Below, in pieces: positions 1 to 5,604 of a DNA stretch of 8,155 bases. The notes under the pieces were generated by a model that saw only the letters and a list, made by a program, of their open reading frames with translations, did not search any database and was not told where the DNA came from. Source of the DNA: JAVZJR01 sp037447235 (lineage in GTDB: Archaea > Micrarchaeota > Micrarchaeia > Anstonellales > Bilamarchaeaceae); the NCBI GenBank assembly GCA_037447235.1, contig JBBIHC010000024.1:1-8155 (forward strand). The letters run 5' to 3'. A program made the position numbers and the translations under genes. How positions within the stretch are numbered: position 1 is the first letter of the stretch; each line of letters begins with the position of its first letter.

Positions 1-277
1 CTACGTTATCCTTCCTGTCAAGCAGCCTCCTGTTGAGGTAGTCGCCAATCAGGGTAGATATAACGTATTTATCTTTTTTATCTTCATTACTTTCAGCATA
101 AGAACCACAGGCCTGGAATGACAGCGATAACGCAGTCAATGCTCCAAGCGCAACTGCAGCAAACGGACCAAGCGTTTTTCCTTTGAGTTTTTTATCCACT
201 TTTTCAAATTCCGCTCTTTTTTTCTCACTCTCTTCCCCACACTTTCCTATCATCCAATTTTTATATTTCAGTTTCAT
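1..277 (-). CDS. Partial unrecognised membrane or lipoprotein-like protein (5' end only)
   Basis: An open frame runs from an ATG at 277 leftward off the window edge: 92 codons without a stop, so the C-terminus is missing. The start is preceded by a G-rich GGGGTTGGG stretch that can act as a ribosome binding site. The visible protein has a charged, Lys/Glu-rich, presumably cytoplasmic N-terminus (residues 1-35), one hydrophobic segment (about 36-54, rich in Ala, Leu and Ser), then a Cys at 57 in the context SFQACGS and a polar region. The hydrophobic segment plus Cys recalls a lipoprotein signal, but the residue at -3 is Phe rather than a usual lipobox residue and the charged lead-in is long, so a simple membrane anchor is equally possible. 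It lies downstream of HMG-CoA synthase on the same strand with a 100-bp AT-rich gap, so it probably has its own promoter. I do not recognise a family. Confidence 0.6.
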   Translation of the reverse strand, partial: MKLKYKNWMIGKCGEESEKKRAEFEKVDKKLKGKTLGPFAAVALGALTALSLSFQACGSYAESNEDKKDKYVISTLIGDYLNRRLLDRKDNV

Positions 278-304
278 GAAACCCAACCCCTTTATTTTAA
301 TGTT

Positions 305-320
305 GTATTAACAGTATTAA
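305..320 (-). promoter_or_regulatory. Tandem TTAATAC repeat in promoter region of the partial left gene
   Basis: The seven bases GTATTAA occur twice, at 305-311 and 314-320, exactly 9 bp apart (TTAATAC on the minus strand). They lie about 30-43 bp upstream of the ATG at 277, where a TATA box or a regulator site would be expected. The rest of 278-377 is AT-rich spacer with no other clear signal. AT-rich repeats arise easily by chance, so this is tentative. Confidence 0.3.
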
Positions 321-377
321 TGTAGAACATTTTTTAGAGATTTCTATAAGATAAAGAAGAATTTGGGTTATTGGAAC

Positions 378-1418
378 TCAGTCTTTCAGTTTTCTTCTGT
401 ATTTTATATATGTAGAATAATCGATGTATATCTTTCTGCCGATGTAATGCTGTGTTTTTGGAGCGAGGTTTCTTTTTTCTTCAATTCTATCGCTCACGCT
501 TATTATGAATGCATCACTGCCCGCGCCGCTTCCGAATGAGGTCGCGAGTATCTTCTGGCCCGGCCTGGCTTCGTCAAGAATGGCGCTTAAGCCTAATGGG
601 ACCGCCCCGGAGTATGTGTTGCCTATGTATGGCGTGAGCAGGCCTGTTTTTAGCTTTTCTTTTGGTATCCCAAGCTTTTCCGCAAGCTGAAGCGGAAACT
701 TTGCATTCGGCTGATGAAAAATAACATAATCAAAATCGCTCAGCTTCGCGCCTGTTTTTTCCAGCAGCCCTTTTGTCGCTCCGCTCACGTGCTTGAAATA
801 GGCCGGGGCACCAGTGAATCTTCCGCCGTGGCTTGGATAATCCGCTTTTTGGCGCCTCCAAAAGTCAGGCGTGTCCGTCGTGTAGGAAAAAGTGGCTTCA
901 ACCACCGCCAGCGACTCTTCGTTTTTTCCAAATATGTAAGCCGCGCCGCCGGAACCTGCGCTGTATTCCAGTGCGTCGCCCGGCCGGCCCTGCGCGGTGT
1001 CAGAGCCTATCGACATCGCGTATTTCGCAAGGCGGCTGTCAACAAGGCCCATGCACATCTGAAAACCGGCCGTCCCTGCCTTGCACGCGAACTCAAGGTC
1101 GGCGGCAGTGCTGTTTGGAACCGCCCCGATCGCCTGCGCAACAATGGATGCAGTCGGCTTTACTGCGTACGGATGGCTCTCGCTTCCTACATAAATTGCG
1201 CCAAGCTCATCCGGTTTGATATCTGCTCTTTTCATCGCGTTTCTTGCTGCCTCAACAGCTATTGAGGCAGAGTCTTCATCAATCCCTGCAACAGCCTTTT
1301 CTTTTATTCCAAGGCCGTTTTCTATTCTTTCCGGCTCCTCTCCCCAAACACGCGCAATCTCGCTCGTCTTTATCCTGTATGAAGGAACATAGGCACCATA
1401 GCCGACTATCCCAGCCAT
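378..1418 (-). CDS. Hydroxymethylglutaryl-CoA synthase, archaeal type (EC 2.3.3.10)
   Basis: This enzyme condenses acetyl-CoA with acetoacetyl-CoA to HMG-CoA, the committed carbon-building step of the mevalonate pathway to isoprenoid lipids; it should act in the cytoplasm. The 346-residue protein has the thiolase fold of the archaeal family throughout. The N-terminus is MAGIVGYGAYVPSYRI. The general acid/base Glu80 sits in VGSESHPYAVKP, the nucleophile Cys112 in EFACKAGT, and His235 in FHQPNAKFP. The glycine-rich SFGSGAGSDAF and the basic C-terminal tail YIDYSTYIKYRRKLKD are also typical. The frame is open further upstream, to 1463, but the family N-terminus and a strong GAGGTGA ribosome binding site both point to the ATG at 1418. 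That start lies 7 bp after the stop of the upstream membrane-protein gene, so the two are probably cotranscribed. Known archaeal HMG-CoA synthases work in a complex with acetoacetyl-CoA thiolase and a DUF35 protein; neither is encoded next to it here. No key residue is missing. Confidence 0.96.
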   Translation of the reverse strand: MAGIVGYGAYVPSYRIKTSEIARVWGEEPERIENGLGIKEKAVAGIDEDSASIAVEAARNAMKRADIKPDELGAIYVGSESHPYAVKPTASIVAQAIGAVPNSTAADLEFACKAGTAGFQMCMGLVDSRLAKYAMSIGSDTAQGRPGDALEYSAGSGGAAYIFGKNEESLAVVEATFSYTTDTPDFWRRQKADYPSHGGRFTGAPAYFKHVSGATKGLLEKTGAKLSDFDYVIFHQPNAKFPLQLAEKLGIPKEKLKTGLLTPYIGNTYSGAVPLGLSAILDEARPGQKILATSFGSGAGSDAFIISVSDRIEEKRNLAPKTQHYIGRKIYIDYSTYIKYRRKLKD

Positions 1419-1425
1419 GCGTTGC

Positions 1426-2151
1426 TCACCTCTTCCTTGCCGCCCTTGGTTTCTTTGGGGCATATGGCTTTGGCGGCGGTGCTATTTTCTGTTTTTCTTT
1501 TACGAAATAGACGCTGACTGCCAGCAATGCCAGCACCAGCAGGGCACCGACTACATAAAGCGCGTTCAATTGCCTGCTCTTTATTACAACGCTCCCATCT
1601 TTCATGTAAGCCTGCGAAAGCGTGAAGGTGACTGTGTTGCCGCTCCTCTCGCCTGTATTTGTCTCGCTAACTTCGCCGGGCATCTGAACGAAGTAATAAA
1701 TGTCTCCGGTCTTTCTAAGCATCTCCGCGAATTCCCTGTCTTGTTTTGTGAGTTCAGTCGGCTCATCTGCCCCAAAAACCACCGGCTGCCCTGCCGCATT
1801 TAAGGCATCAATCGTTTTTGCGGTCAGTGCATCAGTCGCAATAGCGTCAAGCTCAAGCGTGTAAACAATGTCCGCGAAGCCATAATCGGCATAAAACCGG
1901 TAGTATTTTCCTTTTTCCAACTCCACTGAGATGCTGAAGTTTTCCCAGTCTGCCGAGCAGGCGTATTCCTTTTGCGCGCATACCTCTGCAAGCTTCCCAT
2001 AATCAACATCGCCAAGCGCGACCGTCTTCCAGAAAAGCGTGAGCACTGCGCTTCCGTCAGCCCTTTGCTCGTGAATGTAATATTTGCCTACTGCACCGGT
2101 AAGCAGCACTGCGATGAGCACCATCATTGGCAGAAAAAAATTTTTTTGCAT
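1426..2151 (-). CDS. Two-membrane-segment envelope protein of unknown function
   Basis: The protein has 241 residues. A hydrophobic N-terminal segment (about 5-22) acts as signal or anchor. A mainly beta-predicted extracytoplasmic domain follows (24-195), with Cys58 and Cys65 close together. A second membrane helix lies at about 197-217, and the tail is basic and proline-rich (218-241, with PPPKPY and many Lys/Arg), which by the positive-inside rule should be cytoplasmic. The ectodomain just before the last helix (VTFTLSQAYMKDGSVVIKSR) resembles the strand-rich, C-terminally anchored layout of LppM/DUF3153-type proteins, but only in outline; I do not claim membership. The start is the ATG at 2151, with GGTGGTGGG immediately upstream and a TATA-like element about 38 bp upstream. 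The gene directly precedes HMG-CoA synthase with a 7-bp gap, so the two are likely coexpressed, which does not prove a shared role. Confidence 0.82.
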   Translation of the reverse strand: MQKNFFLPMMVLIAVLLTGAVGKYYIHEQRADGSAVLTLFWKTVALGDVDYGKLAEVCAQKEYACSADWENFSISVELEKGKYYRFYADYGFADIVYTLELDAIATDALTAKTIDALNAAGQPVVFGADEPTELTKQDREFAEMLRKTGDIYYFVQMPGEVSETNTGERSGNTVTFTLSQAYMKDGSVVIKSRQLNALYVVGALLVLALLAVSVYFVKEKQKIAPPPKPYAPKKPRAARKR

Positions 2152-2180
2152 CCCACCACCGCTTGTAATATCGATAAACT

Positions 2181-2196
2181 TAATTATTAAATCTTT
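2181..2196 (-). promoter_or_regulatory. Putative TATA box of the membrane protein/HMG-CoA synthase operon
   Basis: Read on the minus strand, the 54-bp spacer between the hydrolase gene and the membrane-protein gene contains AAAGATTTAATAATTA. Its centre lies about 38 bp upstream of the ATG at 2151, so an archaeal transcript start some 25 bp downstream would give a leader of about 12 nt that includes the GGTGGTGGG binding site. This is position-based inference in an AT-rich spacer. Confidence 0.4.
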
Positions 2197-2205
2197 CTTT
2201 TGCCC

Positions 2206-3534
2206 TCATCGGGCGCCCGTCTGCTTTTTGTCGTAAATTCGCACAAAGGTGTCTATCAGCTGGGCGCTCCGCTGTATCGCTTTTGGGATTAGATGGCAGC
2301 ACTGCTCGTAGCACTCCTGATCGCTCAGCCTTCCTTTGCGTTTTTGATCATCGCGTGTGCCCTTGCGGTCAACACTCCTGAACTGCTGCGTATCAAAAAC
2401 AAGCGCGTTGATATATTGGGTAAGTTTTTCATCAATGTTTGATTCGTTCCAGTCTTCCATCGGCTTGAGCGGAGCTATCGGCCCGCTGTCCCATATCCTT
2501 ATGTTCGGCTTTCCGGCCGGCCTCTTTATGTCAGGGTAATCGCAGCGGATGCACCATTGCTCCAGCGAGTCAAGCTTGCCAAGAATGAAAGTTGGGCCGT
2601 GGGGGTCGTTATGCACGTGCGCCGGCACGTGAAGGTCGCCAACAAGATGAAGCAGATGGCCGAGCGCATAAAACGCGCGGGGCTCGTCGCCGCTCTTGTA
2701 GAGAACTGCGGCGGTTTTCCAATATGTCTTTATCCTTTCAAGAGCGCTTTGGAATTTTATCTCACCGTCAAGGAGAATCAAACCAGGATTATCTTTCTGT
2801 GCTGGATTGTAAAAATGCGCCATATAAGGCCGGTTCAATTGGTCCTTGGCAGGGTCCTTTTTAAACAATTTTCTGAGTATCCTGGCGGTAACGCGAAACA
2901 AACCCTCAAAGAAACCCGGAATCTCCTGCCCGCCCGGCATAAACATTTCATCAGCAGGAACAAGAACCTTGTTTTTTTGGATGTGGTCGGCATAGGCCGG
3001 CAAACCCGTCTTAATCATGTCATCGAGCTTTTCGCCCGGAAGAAAAACATAGTCCTCCCCCAGGGCGCCAAGCATAAGATGAAGGGTGTAACGGTCGACC
3101 TTTGGATTGTCGGAAAGCTTGCAGGCTTCATATACGATGTATTGATGCGATGCGCACCGCTCGCCCAACAGCCTGCCGACTTCTTTCTGCGCCTGTTCAA
3201 CGGCAATGTAAGGCTTGGGGCTTTTCCTTATTTCCGGGGTTATCTCGTCTGGATAAAGAATCCTGACGGATTCCCAGTTTATTACTTTCGTAGATGGCGA
3301 ATTTTTATCAGGAAGCGGGCCGGTGTCAAACCTGCAGACTGAAGGCTTGTCAGGCGCACCGAATCCGTCGGCTACAAAAGAAGAAGGGGCGCCCGCAAAA
3401 GCGGGTTGCAGCCAAGGGAAAGGAGAATCAAAAGGGGATAGCACGGCATTGAATCTTTCCTTGAACTGCTCCCACCTCTCACGAAACCTTTCGCGGAAAG
3501 GTTTCCCCCTCTTAGAAAAGCACGCGAGCGCCAT
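2206..3534 (-). CDS. Zinc-dependent phospholipase C / S1-P1 nuclease-like hydrolase
   Basis: The protein (442 residues from the ATG at 3534) carries the metal-ligand pattern of the zinc-dependent phospholipase C/S1-P1 nuclease superfamily, whose members cleave phosphodiester bonds with a trinuclear zinc site. Visible motifs in order are SHQYIVYEA (His130), LMLGALGEDY (Glu160, Asp161), RPYMAHFYNP (His240), the core GHLLHLVGDLHVPAHVHNDPH (His293, His296, Asp300, His306, His308, Asp310), and DSLEQW (Asp322, Glu325) followed by a CxxC at 328-331. Unlike the secreted enzymes it has no signal peptide. Residues 1-30 are instead basic and amphipathic, with aromatics at F13, F17, W21, F24 and F28, followed by a Pro/Ala/Gly-rich linker. 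The frame stays open upstream to a TTG at 3648 and an ATG at 3579, but 3535-3578 is AT-rich unlike the coding DNA, and a TATA-like ATTTAAAAA lies 27 bp before 3534, fitting a leaderless start. Substrate, phospholipid or nucleic acid, cannot be told. Confidence 0.82.
   Translation of the reverse strand: MALACFSKRGKPFRERFRERWEQFKERFNAVLSPFDSPFPWLQPAFAGAPSSFVADGFGAPDKPSVCRFDTGPLPDKNSPSTKVINWESVRILYPDEITPEIRKSPKPYIAVEQAQKEVGRLLGERCASHQYIVYEACKLSDNPKVDRYTLHLMLGALGEDYVFLPGEKLDDMIKTGLPAYADHIQKNKVLVPADEMFMPGGQEIPGFFEGLFRVTARILRKLFKKDPAKDQLNRPYMAHFYNPAQKDNPGLILLDGEIKFQSALERIKTYWKTAAVLYKSGDEPRAFYALGHLLHLVGDLHVPAHVHNDPHGPTFILGKLDSLEQWCIRCDYPDIKRPAGKPNIRIWDSGPIAPLKPMEDWNESNIDEKLTQYINALVFDTQQFRSVDRKGTRDDQKRKGRLSDQECYEQCCHLIPKAIQRSAQLIDTFVRIYDKKQTGAR
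3483..3505. repeat. Perfect 10-bp inverted repeat inside the hydrolase coding region
   Basis: GAAACCTTTC (3483-3492) and GAAAGGTTTC (3496-3505) are exact reverse complements separated by GCG. In the hydrolase mRNA this would form a 10-bp hairpin with a 3-nt loop starting about 30 nt after the ATG. It encodes the basic repeat GKPFRERFRE, so the symmetry may partly reflect the repeated Phe-Arg-Glu codons. Confidence 0.7.
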
Positions 3535-3556
3535 GTTATATATATGTCTGTTAGTG

Positions 3557-3565
3557 TTTTTAAAT
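3557..3565 (-). promoter_or_regulatory. Putative TATA box for the hydrolase, leaderless transcript
   Basis: Minus-strand ATTTAAAAA is centred 27 bp upstream of the ATG at 3534, the distance expected when transcription starts at the first base of the start codon. No Shine-Dalgarno sequence precedes that ATG. A second candidate, TTTATATT at 3621-3628, would instead favour the ATG at 3579. Confidence 0.4.
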
Positions 3566-3618
3566 GGTGTAGTTTCCATTGTTTTCAGGGTGCTGCGTCG
3601 GGCCGCCTTGCGCACAAA

Positions 3619-3631
3619 CAAATATAAATAA
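3619..3631 (+). promoter_or_regulatory. Putative TATA box in the divergent hydrolase/endA promoter region
   Basis: The sequence CAAATATAAATAA is the most TATA-like element in the spacer. Used rightward, it would start an endA transcript at about 3650-3656, leaving a leader of about 50-57 nt that contains the hairpin and upstream ORF described below. Read on the minus strand as TTTATATT it matches the archaeal consensus better, so it could also drive the hydrolase gene. Confidence 0.4.
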
Positions 3632-3657
3632 TGATTCGGCAATATCAAGCAGCAAGG

Positions 3658-3759
3658 ATGACGCGTATGTTGCCTTTGTCCGGGTGGAAACCCGGGGGTG
3701 AGCGCAATGATAAGGCTGCAATTGGACAGAAAAAAGATTTATGCTGCAGAGCCGGCTGA
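3658..3759 (+). other. Possible upstream ORF overlapping the endA start (33 codons)
   Basis: An ATG at 3658 opens a 33-codon frame that ends with TGA at 3757-3759, 51 bp into endA and in a different frame. A second in-frame ATG at 3667 has GGATGA 5 nt upstream and would give a 30-residue peptide starting MLPLSGWKPGG. If translated, ribosomes would cross the endA ribosome binding site. I see no family resemblance, and it may be a chance frame. Confidence 0.22.
3680..3701 (+). promoter_or_regulatory. endA: GGAA-loop hairpin overlapping the endA ribosome binding site
   Basis: CCGGGT (3680-3685), loop GGAA (3686-3689) and ACCCGG (3690-3695) form a perfect 6-bp stem closed by a GNRA-type tetraloop. 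The 3' arm shares bases with the strong Shine-Dalgarno stretch GGGGGTGA (3694-3701), which lies 5 nt before the ATG at 3707. Folding would therefore hide part of the binding site and could limit translation. This Shine-Dalgarno placement is the reason for preferring the ATG at 3707 over the in-frame GTG at 3698. Confidence 0.5.
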
Positions 3760-4876
3760 TGTGACTGCATTGCAGAACGGCTTTTACGGAACGCAGGAAG
3801 TTGAAAAGAGGCTGCTCGCCATAGAGGAAGCGCTTTACATAATGGACATAAGAAACGGAAAATGTTTTGACGGGGCCGGCAATGAGTACCGCTTCAACGA
3901 CATCTCCGAAAGATATCTCAAGAAAAAGAAGCTTCTTGCACGATACCTGACATACAAGGACTGGAGGGACAAGGGGCTCATAGCAAGATATGCCGAAGAA
4001 GCGAGCGGCTCTTATGGCAGGAGCATAACCAAAAAATACAAGGCCGGCGAATTGAAGCTTGACAGGATAGTCCTGGACGGGCTTTTTTTTGAAGATGACT
4101 TGATAACGATAATAGATGACGAGGCAGGCGGAAGAAGCCTCTACGAGAAATACTGGATCGGCCAGTCCGGCACGTATAAGGCGGCACACAGGGGCAGGAT
4201 AAGCAAGCTTGACATCTATGAGACGGTCTTTCTTGCGAAAAAAAACATTCTGCGATTGAAGGACTGCGGACTGGACGACGTGATAAGAAAAGCCAGGAAG
4301 AGGATAAAATATTTTGACGATTTATACGCGGTTTACGAGGACTGGAGAGATCAGGGCTACATCGTGAAGACCGGCTTCAAGTTTGGAACCCACTTCCGAA
4401 TATATTTTCCAGGCGCATCGCCTGTCAACACTGGCCAGGAATGGATACACTCAAAGCACGTCATCCACGTGTTTTCAAGAAAGGACAAGATGCTCATATC
4501 TGAATGGGCAAGGGCAATCCGCGTTGCCCACAGCGTGAGAAAGACCTTCATACTGGCGATTCCTGGAAAAAAGACAGAGATAAAAATCAACCCGAAAAAA
4601 CCAAGGCTGGACTTTTTGCTCTACCACAGAAGGAAGGATGGGATAGAAACGCCGAAAACCGGCGCGCCCCAATACCTTATGTATTCCATTACCGAAGATG
4701 AATACATAGGCGGCGAGGAGCTTGCAAAGGCTCTTGCGGAATGCGATTATTACGGGCTGGAGATGCTTATGGCCATAAGCGACAGGGAGAGCAGCGTGAC
4801 ATACTACATAATAAAAAAGATAAAACTGCCCGGGAGCAAATACGAGTACTATGAGATAGAATGGACGCAGCCGTAA
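3707..4876 (+). CDS. endA: tRNA splicing endonuclease, three-unit (epsilon2-like) ARMAN type
   Basis: EndA cuts both exon-intron junctions of archaeal precursor tRNAs at bulge-helix-bulge motifs. The protein has 389 residues, about twice the single-unit alpha form. An N-terminal unit has FYGTQEVEKRLLAIEEALYIMD and YLTYKDWRDKGLIARY. A full catalytic alpha unit has YEKYWIGQSGTYKAAHRGR, then YAVYEDWRDQGYIVKTGFKF and GTHFRIYFPG. A C-terminal beta-like unit has PRLDFLLYHRR and ends in AISDRESSVTYYIIKKI. The catalytic triad is visible as Tyr233 (FRIYF), His248 (WIHSKHV) and Lys279 (VRKTF). The DWRDKG and DWRDQG motifs, 127 residues apart, show the internal duplication directly. The same alphaN-alpha-betaC order is known from Micrarchaeum-type (ARMAN) EndA, which works as a homodimer with broad substrate specificity. 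Lys158, in the basic loop TYKAAHRGR, is a candidate for the specificity lysine. The start is the ATG at 3707; a GTG at 3698 would add three residues. The flanking genes are unrelated in function. Confidence 0.93.
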   Translation: MIRLQLDRKKIYAAEPADVTALQNGFYGTQEVEKRLLAIEEALYIMDIRNGKCFDGAGNEYRFNDISERYLKKKKLLARYLTYKDWRDKGLIARYAEEASGSYGRSITKKYKAGELKLDRIVLDGLFFEDDLITIIDDEAGGRSLYEKYWIGQSGTYKAAHRGRISKLDIYETVFLAKKNILRLKDCGLDDVIRKARKRIKYFDDLYAVYEDWRDQGYIVKTGFKFGTHFRIYFPGASPVNTGQEWIHSKHVIHVFSRKDKMLISEWARAIRVAHSVRKTFILAIPGKKTEIKINPKKPRLDFLLYHRRKDGIETPKTGAPQYLMYSITEDEYIGGEELAKALAECDYYGLEMLMAISDRESSVTYYIIKKIKLPGSKYEYYEIEWTQP

Positions 4877-4901
4877 GGCAGGCGGCAGCGGGCGCAACCG
4901 A

Positions 4902-4919
4902 GATGGTTAAAATACCATC
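4902..4919 (+). promoter_or_regulatory. Promoter with TATA box enclosed in a 6-bp inverted repeat
   Basis: GATGGT (4902-4907) and ACCATC (4914-4919) are exact reverse complements flanking TAAAAT, so the TATA-like TTAAAATA (4907-4914) lies inside a palindrome. A transcript start about 25 bp downstream, near 4936, leaves a leader of about 12 nt before the ATG at 4948. A dimeric regulator bound here would compete with TBP, so an operator role is plausible but inferred. Confidence 0.45.
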
Positions 4920-4947
4920 GCAGCAATATTGAATCGGGGTCGGGAAA

Positions 4948-5556
4948 ATGGAAATCAAGAAAATTTTTATTGTGATGGTTGTGGCGGCTTTTTTTTGCGG
5001 GTTGTCGAACGCATTGGTGGTATCTGGCGATGCCGGGGCGTCCTTTGCCAAAAACAAGTCTGCGGAGATGTGCCAAAGCCCGATGGTGGCCGAAGTCTAC
5101 ATCTGCTACGGCAATGTGGTGAAGGTCGTTTGGGCTGATGCCGGCAGAGGAGCGACTTTTTATGTGCCTGACGGCAGGGTAATAGACTGCCCTGTTGTGG
5201 AAGCTGGGAAGGCGAGCGCGGAATGCGTACAATTTTCCGTTCCTAACTATTGCACTCAAAAGGTTGAATGCGAAAAAAAGCCGCAGGCAGAACAAAGCGG
5301 ACAGCAGGTAAATGAAAGCAAACCCGCTGAAAAGCCTGCAGAGGAAAAACCAGCCCAAACAGGCGAAGACGGAACCCCGGTGGAAAAACCGGGAACCGAT
5401 ACCGGCCCTGTAGTGATAAATTACACCGGCGCGCCGCTCCAAAAAACAGAGGACAGGGGCTGGCTTGACAATTCGCTGGTGCTGATAGTTGCGGTTGCAA
5501 TGCTGGCTGCGCTGGCAATCGTATACTTCACATTCAAAAAAACCATAAGGACCTGA
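4948..5556 (+). CDS. Cysteine-rich surface protein with C-terminal membrane anchor, unknown function
   Basis: The protein has 202 residues. Residues 1-22 form a signal peptide (Lys-rich n-region, then IFIVMVVAAFFCG). A compact exported domain of about 85 residues follows, with six cysteines (42, 53, 81, 93, 102, 108), enough for three disulfides. Residues 109-155 are a low-complexity Pro/Glu/Lys/Ala/Gln stalk (EKPAEEKPAQ and similar). A hydrophobic helix at about 175-194 precedes the positive tail FKKTIRT, giving a single-pass anchor with the domain outside. The layout suggests a domain held off the membrane on a flexible stalk, perhaps for binding or as part of the cell coat. The ATG at 4948 follows GGGGTCGGG. 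It is downstream of endA with a 71-bp gap and its own TATA-like element. A second envelope gene follows after 48 bp. I do not recognise a family. Confidence 0.8.
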   Translation: MEIKKIFIVMVVAAFFCGLSNALVVSGDAGASFAKNKSAEMCQSPMVAEVYICYGNVVKVVWADAGRGATFYVPDGRVIDCPVVEAGKASAECVQFSVPNYCTQKVECEKKPQAEQSGQQVNESKPAEKPAEEKPAQTGEDGTPVEKPGTDTGPVVINYTGAPLQKTEDRGWLDNSLVLIVAVAMLAALAIVYFTFKKTIRT

Positions 5557-5563
5557 TTTCTGC

Positions 5564-5588
5564 TTTTGCTTAATTTTTTTAATTTTTT
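5564..5588 (+). terminator. T-rich tract: likely terminator and promoter element between two membrane-protein genes
   Basis: After the stop at 5556 the plus strand has two runs of T (within TTAATTTTTTTAATTTTTT), the usual form of an archaeal U-rich terminator. The same AT-rich block is centred about 25-30 bp upstream of the ATG at 5605, where a TATA box for a leaderless transcript would lie, and no clear Shine-Dalgarno precedes that ATG. The tract may therefore end one gene and start the next. Confidence 0.45.
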
Positions 5589-5604
5589 GCATTGCTATTA
5601 GGCC

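Noticed and set aside
714..1265. Plus-strand open frames opposite HMG-CoA synthase
   Set aside because: They are antisense to a highly conserved enzyme and lack start signals.
2134..2147. A7T7 tract at the start of the 1426-2151 gene
   Set aside because: It is explained by the codons for Gln-Lys-Asn-Phe-Phe; it may bend DNA, but nothing else supports a regulatory role.
2210..2219. Perfect palindrome CGGGCGCCCG next to the hydrolase stop codon
   Set aside because: It has no T-rich tract after it in the direction of transcription, and short GC palindromes arise readily by chance.
2557..3342. Long plus-strand open frame (261 codons) opposite the hydrolase
   Set aside because: It is the antisense of a gene with clear metal-binding motifs, has no family resemblance and no promoter or ribosome binding site.
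4083..4090. Run of eight T in endA (and a similar run at 4989-4996) as a possible programmed frameshift
   Set aside because: Both proteins continue in the normal frame with family motifs or a coherent layout on either side, so no frameshift is needed.
3560..4189. Minus-strand open frame (209 codons) opposite the start of endA
   Set aside because: It covers the strongly supported endA coding region and the divergent promoter region, and shows no domain.
4849..5592. Long minus-strand open frame (247 codons) opposite the cysteine-rich surface protein
   Set aside because: The plus strand has a coherent signal peptide, stalk and anchor, plus a promoter; the minus frame is Arg/His/Tyr-rich in the manner of an antisense shadow.
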